A DNA stretch of 64,000 bases from Phoronis australis (lineage: Eukaryota > Phoronida > Phoronidae), in assembly GCA_002633005.1 (NCBI GenBank), contig NMRA01000198.1:544137-608136 (forward strand), written 5' to 3'. Below are positions 27,701 to 42,700 of this stretch, piece after piece. The first letter of the stretch is position 1; the number at the start of each line of letters is the position of its first letter. The position numbers and the translations under genes were made by a program. The notes under the pieces were generated by a model. That model did not search any database. It was not told the DNA's origin and saw only the letters and a program-made list of their open reading frames with translations.

Positions 27701-30700
27701 GATTTTAGCAAGGTCCTCGCGTAGGTCCTAGCCTTACTGAATTCTACCTAGAACTCCAATAAATGAAAGCAGCTAAATACCAATTCTTTAATGGTTTTGA
27801 GACACAAATATTCCTTATTTCTTACCAGAATATTTCCAAATTAATACTCAGGTACAAATCATTCCAAGACTGTCTTAATCTATCAGTGTGTAACAGACAC
27901 ATCAATGGTTAAAATCCAAAGCAGGACTGTTGAGATTAAAAGAGTTTGAACTGATTAGTACACAAATGTAGTAACAGTTTCCAGCTCAATGCAATCAAGA
28001 ACACGCTGCAGAGAACACAGCAGCCTTGGGTTAGTGGACAAGTGGAATGTGTTATAATTGTACTTTTTATGAATAGCGCGAGACGTCAAATACACAAAGG
28101 ATTGTGGGATAGTGGTCATCCAATGCAGCAGTGCTCAATGACATGGATCTGCAAAAATCACTTCATTTTTAGTAGTATTTGAAGCAAACCGACGTTCATT
28201 TTATTACAGACGCTAGTAAACAGGTAGCATCTATCCAAAACCAAACACAAGTTTACTGAGCAGGCAATTGCCTGCATGACATTTTTGAATCTGGATTGGA
28301 TGACATGTATCCTACAAATCTACGCTTTGGGATGCGCGCGCATACATTTTTGCTCTCCGTAATACGGTCATTGTACAATGTAGAGTGCAGTAATTCTTCA
28401 CAGACAAGATCAAACAACCATATTTTATCCAGGCTAACACCCGCAGTGCGAAAATTTTTCCTTCCAAAAATTTTAAAAAATTAAACTTTTGAATGAACAT
28501 TTAATCTGTTGCATTATGCTCAATACCCAACTCAAAAATTTTTGTGTCTCTATTAATTTTGAACATGCCGAGCTTAAACTCAAATAAGTACGGTAGTATA
28601 CAAGGATAAATTAATCTCATTGTCTGATAAACATTTACACGTTCCCTGGGAAAAAGGGAATTCACCATTCACTGAAAACTTCAAATCTAATAAAAAGCAT
28701 CAAAAATAAAGTGCAGTAGGTGAAAGCAAACACACTGAACAAGCTTTACTCACTGGAGCGTGCAAAATCCGCAAACATGATTCTCCACGCAAGAGATTTT
28801 TTAATAAAAAAAATAACTCAATACTTTGATTATAAGCGGCTGAAAATCATTAATTTGTGACAAGCAAACTGGACATAACTTTACAAAATTAATTATCAAC
28901 AGCTCTAGCAAAAAACTTACTGCATAAGCAACAATGAAAATCACCTAAAATAACCTAAAAATCTACAATTTAAGCAGTATGCTTGAGAAAGCGTTGGCAG
29001 ATGGCACTAGTGAAGTATGTAAGACAAGACAAGAAGCGTCACACAATCAGTTGGAACACAAAATACCTTGGAGTAATTTACCGACTTAGAGTGTCGGTCG
29101 ATAACTACGGGTGTGTCGATCTGATCTAAACTATGCTGAAAGTTGAAACAGAAGCATTTACACAAACAAATTATAGACAACAGTGATACTTTAAACACAC
29201 CTGTACAGCCGCATACCACATGAACAGCAAATTAAAGTTGTTACTGATTTCAAAAACTGTTTTACAACTTAAAGACAGATATGAAAGAAAAGTAATTTGA
29301 TTTTAGCAGGTTCAAGGGCAGACAGAATTAGATGGAGATTCTTAATGAAAGGCTCCATAGCAGTCTTTAGTGAAAGGGTTACCGTGGTTGCAACTGTGGT
29401 CACCATAACAACAAACTGTTAGGACCATAGGGTAATAATAAATACAAAACCTGACTAAAAGTAATACAAGTTTTGTAAATACAAATATACATTAGTCATA
29501 ACAAGGCAACAAAAACAAGTGTGACTGATAAAAACAAAAAAAAACAAATGACACAATAGTTTGCTTTCAGCTGATAATGATATAAATGTAAAGGTTGTGT
29601 ACGAAAGCAGCCGCACATGCCATGACAACACTACTGCTGCCCCCTTGAGTGCAGTGAGCCGTGAATAGCCTGGTTATAAACCTAGGGATGTCTATACAGT
29701 CGGACTTAATTAGAGCTGTCTATGCCACCTAGGTCATTGTGTTCTAGTAATTACACATCATTTACGTAAAGTAAAAAATTCTTCAGTTTGGTGGAATATT
29801 ATTTTGTCAATTTTCTTAAAAAATGACCTTTTGGGGACATTTTTACTTTTAGCATGTCTTGTTTAGTACAGCTGTCACTAAACCACTTTTGGTAAAATTT
29901 TGAGCATTTTCACCAATGCAGTAAGCCCACAAAAAATAGAAAATGCCCATTTTAGCCTTTACATTTGTCCCAAATTGAAGAATTTTTATCACAAATGTTA
30001 AACGGTTTTGTATGCCAAGGCCAAAGCCATCACAAAAACTGACTATCACTGTCCAGATGGTCAGACGAAAAGAAAATAGGGAATAGGACCAGTTCCATAA
30101 TCAAGTTTTTCAACAACAGCTCAAGGGTCAAGCAACGTCAAGTAAGAAAATTACGAAGTGAAAACAAACAGACAACAAGATAAACTTTATCTCAAGCACA
30201 AATTGGCTTCCAAACACATATCCAGGTAGAAACAGGAATGATGGTAATATACTGGTTACTGTATTGTCAAAACATCAAGGCCAATTTCTTTGGTTGGCAT
30301 TAGGTCTGAACAATACCATTTTTCATATTTGACATGTACATGGCTTTTGGATCACTGTCTAAACACTTCAGTTACCATGTGCGACATTGTACATGGCTTT
30401 TGGACCACTGTCTACACACTCTGATTACCATGTGCGTCATTGTACACCCAGACTCCGTGTGCGGCTCGATATACATGCACCTTCTAAGCTAGAGAAGTTG
30501 TGTTGGAACACCCATCTACATATTCTGCTTCATACTCTGATTCATTCAACACTGTGTACAAAAATTGTTGAATAGATGGGAGTAAAATTTATGCTAGTTA
30601 TCACAGAAACTCAATATACAACCACTACCAACCCAACACTGTTGTTGACAATCCTAAAACCAAGAATTGAGCATAGATTGTACTGGAAAACATTATTATT

Positions 30701-33700
30701 TTACATGCACCACTCCCATCATTACCTGTGACTTAGTACCAGAGATACCTAGCTCCACCACCTCTAGTACTGTGTGCAGACACTGCCTGTCCTGCATCAG
30801 ATAATCGTGTTGAACCAGCCACAGTGTTAAGCAGGAGTAGGCCGCGACGATCATCGAGTGCAGATCACGCGAGTGCGCTGGGGCTGGGCGACTGCACTGG
30901 TAGACAATGAAGTCGCAGATCCATTTAACCGTACGCTTGCACATCTGGGAGTTGGGAGGATCAAGGTGAACCTGCAGCAATTGAGAAAGTGTCAGTGGAT
31001 CGAAATACGATACAACAATGTCATAGATCAGAAATGACTGAAATGACGTGATGAATAAATTTGTTAAAAAGGATGTAACAGGACCCATTTGGCAGCTTAC
31101 TCAAGTGAGTCCAGATGAAGAAGGAAAATTTCTAGAAAGATTATAAAGGGTAAAGTGCCTTCTTTGATTTTGATTTTTAAATAATTAGCTGAAAGAAAAT
31201 GCAATTCAAATTATCTGTGAGACATAGAGTGTAAAACCCAGAATTATTTTAATGACTGCACCTTTGCCAGACCACACAGCACCTCCATGGCTGCCAGTGC
31301 CACGTTCAATTCAATCTTCCAAGAGGCCATGAGTCGGTTACAGACTAAGGATGCTGCTTGACCAAACAGACCGTGAGCTGTGTCTTTAAAAGAAATCAAC
31401 ATTATATTAATAAGTCAATCTTTACAGTCAAATAATAAACAACAACAAACAATAATTTATAATGACAGTACTAATAACAATTATAAAAAAAGTCCGACTG
31501 GGCAACAGTTCGTTAGTTTTCAGAAAGCTTACGAATCTGGAACTTGTGAAATATTTCAATGTTCACTTATTTAAAGCATGAGCTATTTTCAAAATATTTA
31601 ACTTTCGATGTAGACCTCTTACTGCTAAAATTGAAGTAAAATTGTCCCTTACTCAGATCAGACCATGATTTCTGGTCTTTAGAATAACTGCCTGTTTATT
31701 ATTGTGCAAAACCAGGTTCAATTGACAGTTGACAGCAACTCATACCATATCCCAAACGTGGCCTCACGCAATAACAAATTACCAGTTCTTCCCTACCCCA
31801 GAAATGATTTTTAATCCGAGTGTAAGGGACAAGATAAGCACACCGGTTAAAAAATAAATAAATACCTTTTTCACAGAAAGTGGTTTTACAGTGGCTATAA
31901 TTTACTGAAGAAAGTAAGAAGAGTAAATGTGCACTTGGATCTAGATTCAAACAAGCATGACCAGTTACTTGGTGTAACCAGAGTTAAAATATTTTGCTTT
32001 TGAATTGCTGCTTATGTGGACTGGAGCTTGTCTGCATAAACCATAAAATTCAACAAATACATCTAACTGTCAGCCTATTATTGGTAACACTGTAGGGTAG
32101 ATTAATGGCAACTTACCAAAGTGCTTTAGTCCGTGATTCTTTGAACCCGAGCTTTCGGCCTCTGCTTCAGCCATTGACTCTTCTAACAAATCAAACAGAA
32201 AGATATCAAATAAACTTTGGTATAATATTACCACAATTAAATTGATATTAAGAGTACACCATTAAAACAATGCATATAAACAGAATTCGTGGAGAATACA
32301 AGAGTTGAAGATATTTGTATCTTCAAGTACGTCCAAATGTACATGTGAGAAAAACATACATAGCTTCCTTTACCTCAAACCTTTAAGTTAAACTGAACAC
32401 TGTTTCGGCAGGTCAAAACTGCCAACTTCAGGGTAAGATAAAATAAAGGATGAAGCAATTTATTTAGCAAAAAATAACTCCAATAAGCGCCATTCCGACC
32501 ACAATGTAATCACATAAAACAAGAAGTGTTAACATGTCTTAACTCACTCAATTTTGCATATTGGAAGCGCAACAAAATTCATTCCACACTTGCCACTGAG
32601 TTAAACCTAATATCCCACGGTAATAGCCACATTACCAAACAGGGCTCAATATACCTCAATATTGTTTGCTATGCAATAATTCTATCTACAACAGACAAGG
32701 CTACGATGACAAAAACACTGTTCTCACCTGGTGCAGTGTCAGATGTAGGTGAGTCAGAGTTGAAAGTAGTGCCCCCTGTTGACTGGGCAGCCTCCAACAG
32801 TGCCTGGTCCTGAACACACAGCAGCAGACCCCCTGTGGGTGAGAACCAGTCACATTACAGATCAGTGGTTGCACTTGCTTCACTCACCTAGCATGCACCA
32901 GTTCACATTGGTTTGTGAGACAGATCAAGTCCCATACAGTTTTAATTAAGGCGAAAACATATTGCAAACTTCTCACTGGAATAACTCAGACAAGTTAGCA
33001 ACAGTAAATCTTGTCCCTGAAGTAATCACTGCACATCTTCTGTTCCATGATTTTATCATGCAGAGTTTGTTGGAAAACTAACTTGGAATGCCCTATTAAA
33101 AAAAAAAAAAGGTTCCACCCAAAAACATAAACCAAAATGAAGGATTTCAAAGTTTTCACTGTATGGGACTTTAAGAGACATGATTTTAAAAATAAATCAG
33201 GGAAACAGCAAGATAAATTATGAGTAAAATTTCAAAACACACACCGAGCAGCATCTGTGTATTGATTGGATCAGTCTCGACGAACAGAGCTCGTAAAAGA
33301 AGCTCAACTATCCCAAGACGAAGGGACAAAAAGGTGGCTGGCTGTTCTGGCTTCTCGTCCAGTTTCAGAATATCTGTAGTACAAAAAATAATGACATTTG
33401 AAAACAAATTAGTGACAGATGTCGGGCCTTTATCAATGACAGGATTATTCCCCTGCCATACTTTGTAAGCAGATCACTACACAGGGGAGATAACTTCACA
33501 CCACAGCATCAATCAAGATCAGGATGCAGCAACCCTTCTCCAGCAGGACAGCAGTGCGCAGTTATCTCCCCTATACAACTATCTACTAATTAAATAAGAA
33601 GCCTCTGGTGGGAACCAATCCATTCATTGATAAAAGCCTGGTGCACCAGGCCGAAATGTCAATCGCCAACTCATTAGTCTCTCAGTAAGTGGTCCTCTAT

Positions 33701-36700
33701 TTCCCAAAATACAGTTGTTGCAGTCAGGCATACATTCACTGCAACTATTTTGGTCCTGCACAACAACCAACACAGACAGAAGAGTAAGATTAACTTGTGC
33801 AATTTACTTAGTACATTTGAAATATTGTATTCTTTGCGTAATAATAACACAGAAACATCATTTTGAAGACCACATAATTGTTTACCACAATGTGCCTATT
33901 TATCATCTCGAAGCCTTCAAGTTGGTATTAAGTGCAAAAACAACAAATGGAGAAATAATGTACCTAATTATTACATAATGGGCAACCTTACTGACATATT
34001 TCCGAATACTTAACAGCTCTCACTATGTTGTTACTTGCACATGCCAAGTCATCCTCTTACCCGTCCCAGTAGAGTGCAGGCAGAGGTATCACTAATAGGC
34101 AATTTTAAATCAGTCTCTGTCCCCCAGTTCCCAAACCAACGAAGTTAGTCACAAAAAATCATTCATTTCTGTGCCCTGCACTAATATATCTTATTAATCT
34201 GAGATACCACCTGGGAAATGAATTATAGCGAGACCAAATTTCTGCCATGTTATTTCTGTAAGCTACAGCAACATTTCGGTGCAGTTTCAAGGATTACCCT
34301 GAATTTGCAGACTATTATAGTGCAGTGGCATGCACAACATGGAGAGAAGTAGGTGGATGGAAGCTCTCCTCAGCTCCACGACTGGGATCTGGTCATGGCA
34401 CCTGAAAAGCAACATCGTACGACTTGTTAACACTTCCCAAGAGAATGAGGAAATACAGTGCACTAGTGCACACCAACCAGCTATAAACTTGTTGTGGATC
34501 AATTGCAGCTATAAGGAATCAAATGAATGATGAACCAAAAAATGCATATGTATTGTACTTTACTTAGTTTGAAATTTCTTTATCATTTCCGACTACAGAC
34601 CTAATCTCTAACAGAGCTTTGATTTCAATGGACAGAAAAACTTTTTGAATCACTTTCTAAATTTACCATGACATTAAATCTGTCAAAGACAGATACTGAA
34701 ACCCAATTTTCGAACTATCTTTAAGTTTACTTGGGAATCGGAACATTTAATAATTAGGAAATCTATCCACGAAAGCTTGACTTTATTAATTTGTTGTTGG
34801 CCAACATCATTATTCAGTACTTAAAATTTGCCTTCAAGTAACCTCCAATAAGGTCCACTGCACTCAACTGCTGAGGACTTTAATGCAAAATACTCCAGGC
34901 GCTCGATTCAATATTTTTCTTACCTACGCACACTCACATTTAACCCGGGGGACCCGAAAAAAACCAAAAAATTACATAAATAATAACAAAGAGCAAAACG
35001 ATGCTCACAAATCTGAAGGAATATAATTAAAACTTTTCAACGTTACAGTAATGTAATACTTTTCTTCTGAACTTGGCGAAACAAGGCCCGGAGTTCTGGT
35101 TTGTAAATATGAAGTTTTCCAATACACAAAAGAAGGTGCTCGATAAAGCTTACTTGGAATCGGCCAACTTACTTAAACTTTGGCTTCAAATCAGACAAGA
35201 CCACCTCTATTGCACTAAGTAGCTGAGGAACTAGCACAGACACTCCATCTAAATCAATCCTCAGCAGGTCAATACCGTTAAAGATGATGTTGGACAGCAC
35301 TTGACCGCTTAGGTTCTACAACAAAGAAAATCCATCAACTGTTTATTTATGCAGTAACATATCTTATCTTCATTTTGTCAGTGTAAACAATAAAGTCTCA
35401 TCAATTTCAAACAAAAATGATCACTAAAAGTTGTGAAGACTCACATTTTCTCAAAACAATGTCTCATGGTAACTATGGTACATGACTTTACAATGATAAA
35501 GCACTTGTTTGGTACTACTGACCACTCATAAAAAATGACAAATAAAACTTCACTTAACCATCATATTGGCGAGATTTTACCCTGACTCAGATGCACAGCT
35601 AGCCTGACTAGTATGTCAGGACATGTAAGGGTTTAAAAGGTTGTTTGGCTTTGGATTGATATCTCTAGAAAGAAATAGCTGTTGAAATAAGGCGAACTGA
35701 GGATTGTTTTATTTCGAGGGTGCAGCTCATAGGCGGTATTTTAGGTATACCAAATGCTCATAAACTTGTATAACCTCTACTTTGAAGAGCACTCAATACA
35801 ATTTCAGAAAGATATGAAAACTAGGTCAATATGTTACCTAAGTTTGCAGATCAAGGTATCATTTGATTTTGGTGTACTAAAGAATTACTGTAGTGCATTC
35901 AGTCGTGTTCAACTAAAAAGCTTTTACTAAAGAACTAAAGGCCTTTCCACAAATCTAGACTAGAGGTGCTACACCAAACAGTACATAAGGTACAGCCCCA
36001 TCCACCCCTGAACCATAATACAGGGTGATGTAAATCTACAGAGGCGCTCCACCACACCCTTCACAAGTAGTACCTCATTCACGGGTAAGCCAAACTACAG
36101 GGTGATGTAAAGCTGAAAAACCAAACATGTCAAAAGGCATACCTCGTCCACAACTAACCCATAATACAGGGTGATGTAAAAGCGCGACAGATACTCTGGT
36201 AATATCTCTTCCCCAGTCTTGTGTGCACAGAATATCCTACAGAGGGTTCCACAGGCTTCAGCGCGTCCATAATCATAGCTGTCATCATTTTTCTCCCGAG
36301 GGCGCACCGCTCCCTCTGGTGGTAGAGACCTGGCTCGCCCATCGGTGGCATCCATAAATGAACTGGTGCGCCTAGATGAAGGACCTGTGATGAACGGTGG
36401 AAATTAGGCGAAAGGTCTATGCTGTCTAAAAAACAAGTAGCTGCCACATACCAGGGCATAACTTTCAGAAAACTAGTTGTGAAACAAATTCGATTTCATA
36501 CTTTTCTTCAAGATGTCTATTCAATTGGTGAAATACGGATATCATGGGCTTAACTTTAATTACGCAGTACTTTGAAAATAGTCAAGGTGACAAAGACTTA
36601 GTGTAGAATAGGAAAATTGGAAATGTAGTACACCTGATAATTGATAAAAACTGGGCAGAGTGAAGCACTCGGCCAACAGTCTCCTACCAAGTACAAATAT

Positions 36701-39700
36701 GTGCCCAGATATGGAGAAGACCATATCATCCTACTGCCAGATTTACAGTCCAAATTTGTAAAACCCTGACTAAATTAAATTATCTGTTTCCTTCATTACC
36801 CACAATATGACACATTTTCCCACAATGAAATACTTACCACTGTGTGTCTCGTGTAATTTCACTCCTGCCAGTGCAGCGTCAAACAACCAGGCACCAAACA
36901 GGTGAAGTATGCTGTTGCATTTGGGCCGGTTGACATCAATGGGAGGTCGGCCATCCAAGGTCATCATCAGGGGCTCACAGGGTGCACTGTGATCAATAGG
37001 AACCACGGCTGGGGGCTTGGTGGCAATGGTGAGCGATGCCACTTTTTGGGCAACACCTAAAACATTCGAAGAGTTACAAAAATGTTGACAATACTGATGC
37101 GGCACAATAGTCACTTACAGGGGCCCGTATTTTGAGAACCAGTTTTCTTCACTAAATAACAGGCATGAAACTGGTTCTCAAAATCCAAAATCCTTTTCAG
37201 TGACTATAACCAGACATTCCATAGCAGACTATAGAAGTTTAACAAATGATTAACAATAGTTCTCTCAAAAATCCTTTTTCATGCTCACAAAACGTGAAAA
37301 GCAACTAAAATATAAATACATATCAAAAAAGTAACATAAAAAACTTATAAGAACACAAGAATTATAAAACAAAAATCTACTTATAAACAATATAACATGA
37401 AGAATCCCAACACAAAAATTAAGGCCAACTACAGATGTGCAGTGTGTATTTATTGCGCAGAACATCCAATCAATAGCAAAAGCCAATAAGCTCCCTTTGG
37501 CAAGCACAACATTTTGATTACTTGATGGACATGGAAACAAGTTGTACAGTTAATCATAAATTTTAAAGGAAAGCTTTGCTGAGAAGCTAATAGCTTATAG
37601 AACACAGGTGACAAAACAATTTCCAGACCACATCAGATGAAATAAAGAACTCGGTCATTTCAGACCAAGGACATACAATTAATGCACAACTCCAACAATG
37701 ACACCTAAGCCCTGATGACATTAACTGCAGCTGAAAATTTCCAACAATAAACCATGTTCAACACAGCTAGAAGAAGCTTGTATTGCTTGTCCAGTTATAA
37801 TTAACTCCTACTAAGGTTAAGGTGAATGCAAAGCAGACAAGATGGAAAGTGATGAACAGCAAAGAAAAGTAGACGACTGCGACAGAATATGCACCGTTTC
37901 CACAGGCGATCAATGTTAAACACATAGGACAGTGCTAATTGCGAATGTGACATGCAGACATGGAAAGCTGAGCTGAAAAAGAGTAACGTTAGTGTAACGT
38001 GTATCCACCTTTTGGATGTCTCACAGAGTAGAAGTATCTTGAATTGGAGGTCACAGAGCCTACAGGAAATTGACACATTAGAAATTCATTTTATTTGTTT
38101 TTACCTCGAATGTCAACTATTCTGCTGAAACAGGTAGGCTGGATAATACCAAAGAAGAAAATTTTAATCTGGTTGATATTACATTTTATGCATTGCTTCC
38201 TTAAATGAAAGACAGTTTACAGATAAATCATAAGAATTGAACATTTGGTCATGCAAATACAAGGCCACTAAAATAAAGCCTGTAATGTAGCACTGATTTC
38301 TTACGCTTAATTCACTTCACTACTGACAGGCAAAGTGCTTGAATGCAATAGAAATATATCAAACTTGAGATCAGCATGCCCAGAACACTTCAAGTCAATC
38401 TTCGTGAACATCTTACCATGAGCTACACTGATGGCTTTCATGCGCCTCGTTGATGGGGGTGTCGATAACGTGGATGACGAGGACTGACCAGGTGGTACTG
38501 ATTGACGCTGAGTGGCCTGGGGTGTGGGGAGTACATCCTCACGGATCAACTCTTGGGCAATACCTGGCCAGGGACAGACAGTGATTGGATAAGTACTTCC
38601 TCTGTGTATGCATGCTGTTACAGAATTGTGACTGCCATAGCTTATAAAAATAAAACTTGACACAGTTAATAATCCAAATTACGTACTATCCAATTATTGA
38701 AATTGAAAGGCCTTATTATACATGCAAGTATGACATTGTAATTAATGTTGGCTAAACAGTTTACCCTTTGAGTTACAATTTGAAAATTACTAAGTTTTTG
38801 TGAGACACAATCTAACATTCAAAACGAGACAAATCCCAGCACGCCACAGTCTAAGATGCTTAACCAGGTGGACCTTTAATCATACTATTAACTAATTATT
38901 AGATTAATTATTAATCTAAAAGGACCATCATCATGAGGTGCTAATAAAAATGAAACTCAACAAGAAGAAAAGCAAAACCTGGACAGTTTCATAGCACAAT
39001 AGCGTAGAAATAATATCAGCTATATGACTCCAATCTGGTACATATTTCCATCTCGGGGAAGGGCTGCTCATGGAAAAAAGATTTAAGACTTAGGTCAGAA
39101 TTTTCTTTAAATACTCCTACATCACTATTATTAATTAACAAGTTAAAGTTGTTGTCATGTATTGTGAGAATACCATTGTCTAGGAATAATTTACATATTA
39201 CCTGATTAACTACTTTTATTACTTATTATGGGTATACTTTCAGAGACTCCACACTTTGCACAGAGATGAAACTATTTTATGAAATAACTGTGCAGAGCAC
39301 AAAACAGGATTTATGATCTGCAATGGAACTGAACATACAAATTGATAATTTTCAGAATCATCAATTGCAAAAACTTGAATGAAACAAAGCATACCCAGAA
39401 ATGCATCCACCATAACAGAGACACCTTTCATGGACTTGAAGAAGATATGAGGCAGCACCTTGAGACAGGCGTGTTGTGAAGGGTCCACGACTACATCGCT
39501 AGCCAGAGCCTGTACCATGAACTTGGGTGTCTGACTGATGGTCTCAGGGTGACACAGGTCGATGGGATTTGACAGAATGTGTAAGAAGCGGAACCAGCTC
39601 TGCGCCACACAGTCACGGTCCATGGATGCAGGAACGACTAGCGAGTCTTCGTCAGCTGGAAAAGGAGAGGTACAACATGTAAGACTGGAATGAAAGACAG

Positions 39701-42700
39701 AAAAACTAGACAGGGTTAGACTTCTGTTAATATCTCTATTCCTTTTAACAATTATAATGGTAATCTTGTACATATCAATGAAATTCTTGTGTTGCATTTG
39801 TATATGTATATTCTATTAGTAATATGTAAATTTGTGCATTCCTCTGAATATCAAACAGCATAGTTCGGTAGCAATAAAACACAAACTTGGTTAAAGGCAC
39901 GAATGTACTTTAGACAGCTTACCATATACTCGCTCTTAGTCTCTATACAATCTTCTATCTTCAAGTGTGCAGTTATGAACCAAAACACCAAGAGACATAA
40001 CTGACACGTTAAAATAGTTGCTATAATTCGAGACCACTTGTCTCATCATCAGTCAATATAGACCACTTGTCTCATCATCACGCAATAGGTGATTAAGTGT
40101 TCTCCAGATGTAATGCTTTCTGGACTTAACTCTCAGTACACAGTATATTTCGTAATAAACATTAAAAAAATTCCACCGCGAGACATGTGTTTCATATTGT
40201 TCTGTTTTCATTTTGTGCCCGTCAGGACAAGTAATTCAAGTTCTGAAATAAGGCAAATACCCAATGGAGAACTTGGAGGCGGCTGAACAGGGAGTGCCTC
40301 GTGGTAAACACGAATGGCCTTTCCATTGTTCTTTTTAAAACTTTGATTTAAAACCAGCATTGAAATTATTTTACATGGAAACTGATAAATCTAAAAATAT
40401 CCATGCAATTTGAAGAGGTGATCAACAAAAGCTGACTTACGTATTTGTAGTACAGGGAAACTTGGTCCGTACATGTTCTTAAGCAGCCTTGAGGTTAGCG
40501 CAGCATTCACTCGATGCCACTGTACCACCAGTGCCTCATGGTGGCGCCAGTTGGAACACATGTCCCTGAATGTTCTCCACAGTGACGGAGATGGGAAACA
40601 CCGGTGACAAGCAAGAAGCCAGACTTCGAAGAGCACGCTCAGTATGCGTTCACACAGTTGATCTCCAATGTCTTCTGTAACACATGAAGAACAGAAACTA
40701 ATTAGTCAAGTGTTTAAAATCACCTTCTTCTTGTTTTGACAAGTGACAACATTGTCAGCACCATTAAACCTTCCTTTATAGAAGTGCAAATCACAATCGT
40801 GACTTCAGTAGCCCAAAATTGGGAAAATAAAAGAATTAAAGTGACTTCAGCTGAAAGTTTCTTAGCTCCATGGATATGAGTGTGATGTATAAAGGTATGC
40901 AGCGCCTGCGTCATGTCCACAAAACGTGCAATTTGCATTTCTCCAATGTCCCACCAGAAAGTTAAAAGAGCCACATCATGGACAAATATAAAGTTGCCAC
41001 AACTGCCACAAATATTAAGTTGCCACAACCACCAAGAAATGTAGAAAATATATATCTGAAGCTAAATAAGGCGATCCAGATCCTCCCAAGGATACTATTG
41101 TTTCAAGAAATGAAGAATATAAATCGGTAAATAAAACAACAAGAATGGATCAACTGAAATTTTAAATTTTCGGATGTAACAACTTCCTTTATCAACAAAA
41201 ACAGAAATAAAGTAAAATCAAACACAAAATGACAATTGACATATAAGATATGGTGTAATGAAAATGATACATTTTTGCGTAAAAAANTCTATTAGTAATA
41301 TGTAAATTTGTGCATTCCTCTGAATATCAAACAGCATAGTTCGGTAGCAATAAAACACAAACTTGGTTAAAGGCACGAATGTACTTTAGACAGCTTACCA
41401 TATACTATTCTTCTTTTTAAAACTCTGATTTAAAACAAGCATTGAAATTATTTTACATGAAAACTGATAAATATAAAAATATCCATGGAATTTGAAGACG
41501 TGATCAACAAAAGCTGACTTACGTATTTGTAGTACAGGGAAACTTGGTCCGTACATGTTCTTAAGCAGCCTTGAGGTTAGCGCAGCATTCACTCGATGCC
41601 ACTGAACCACCAGCGCCTCATGGTGGCGCCAGTTGGAACACATGTCCCTGAATGTTCTCCACAGTGACGGAGATGGGAAACACCGGTGACAAGCAAGCAG
41701 CCAGACTTCGAAGAGCACGCTCAGTATGCGCTCACACAGCTGATCTCCAATGTCTTCTGTAACACATGAAGAACAGAAACTAATTAGTCAAGTGTTTAAA
41801 ATCACTTTCTTCTTGTTTTGACAAGTGACAACATTGTCAGCACCATTAAACCTTCCTTTATAGAAGTGCAAATCACAATCCTGACTTCAGTAGCCCAAAA
41901 TTGGGAAAATAAAAGAATTAAAGTGACTTCAGCTGAAAGTTTCTTAGCTCCATGGATATGAGTGTGATGTATAAAGGTATGCAGCGCCTGCGTCATGTCC
42001 ACAAAACGTGCAATTTGCACTTCACCAATGTCCTACCAGAAAGTTAAAAGAGCCACATCATGGACAAATATAAAGTTGCCACAACTGCCACAAATATTAA
42101 GTTGCCACAACCACCACAAATGCAACACCTTGCCATTTCTTATTGTACCGTAAAGCAATGGAAAACGATAAGCAATTATAACTGATGACTTCTCACACTA
42201 AATATAATGAAGGGCGACTAGTTCTGTGATTGGGTGTCCAGATTTTATGAAATATGTATCAACCAATAAATGGTCGTAAAAACTCGAGATCAGCTAACAT
42301 ATCGCAGATAGTGTTTTCAGGTGTTCTAGTTTGAATACTAATCGCCTTGTTTTTTTGTTTTTTTTTTGGTGTTTTTGATATGAAATTGGTGATTTTAAAC
42401 ACTTTATAGTTACCTTTCGCCAGGTTAAGATGACTAAGAAGCTAAAATCGAATTAGGCTTTCTACTTTCCTAAAACAGTCTCATAATATTCCTTACTGTA
42501 ATGCAATCCTATTTATGTTAGTAATACCAACAAAAGCATAAAAAACATCAGCAACATAAGAAAACACCTCAGAGTTTATAGAGGTTTGTCAATGCTTCGG
42601 AGTTTATTGGGGTTTACGCATATATGTATTGCTGGTGATTGGAATTGGTAATGGAAATGGAATTGCACAGCAAGGAATGTCATGAGATCAAGCTTAAGAG

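Larger units (their letters stand above)
24896..29066 (-). other. RALGAPB intron 16 (about 4.2 kb)
   Basis: The largest intron between exons. It contains a degenerate 22-bp repeat around 25240-25400 and a degenerate array of about 150-bp units at 26810-27560. No other exon is supported. Confidence 0.6.
39812..41039. repeat. Duplicated block around RALGAPB exon 4, copy A
   Basis: Matches 41288-42120 except for a 394-base segment (39931-40324) present only here. Confidence 0.92.

Noticed and set aside
36385-36837. A missing exon matching the vertebrate RALGAPB FIQILLSYKSS stretch
   Set aside because: I searched the intron by eye and found no matching frame with fitting phases. Exons 7 and 8 already join in phase.
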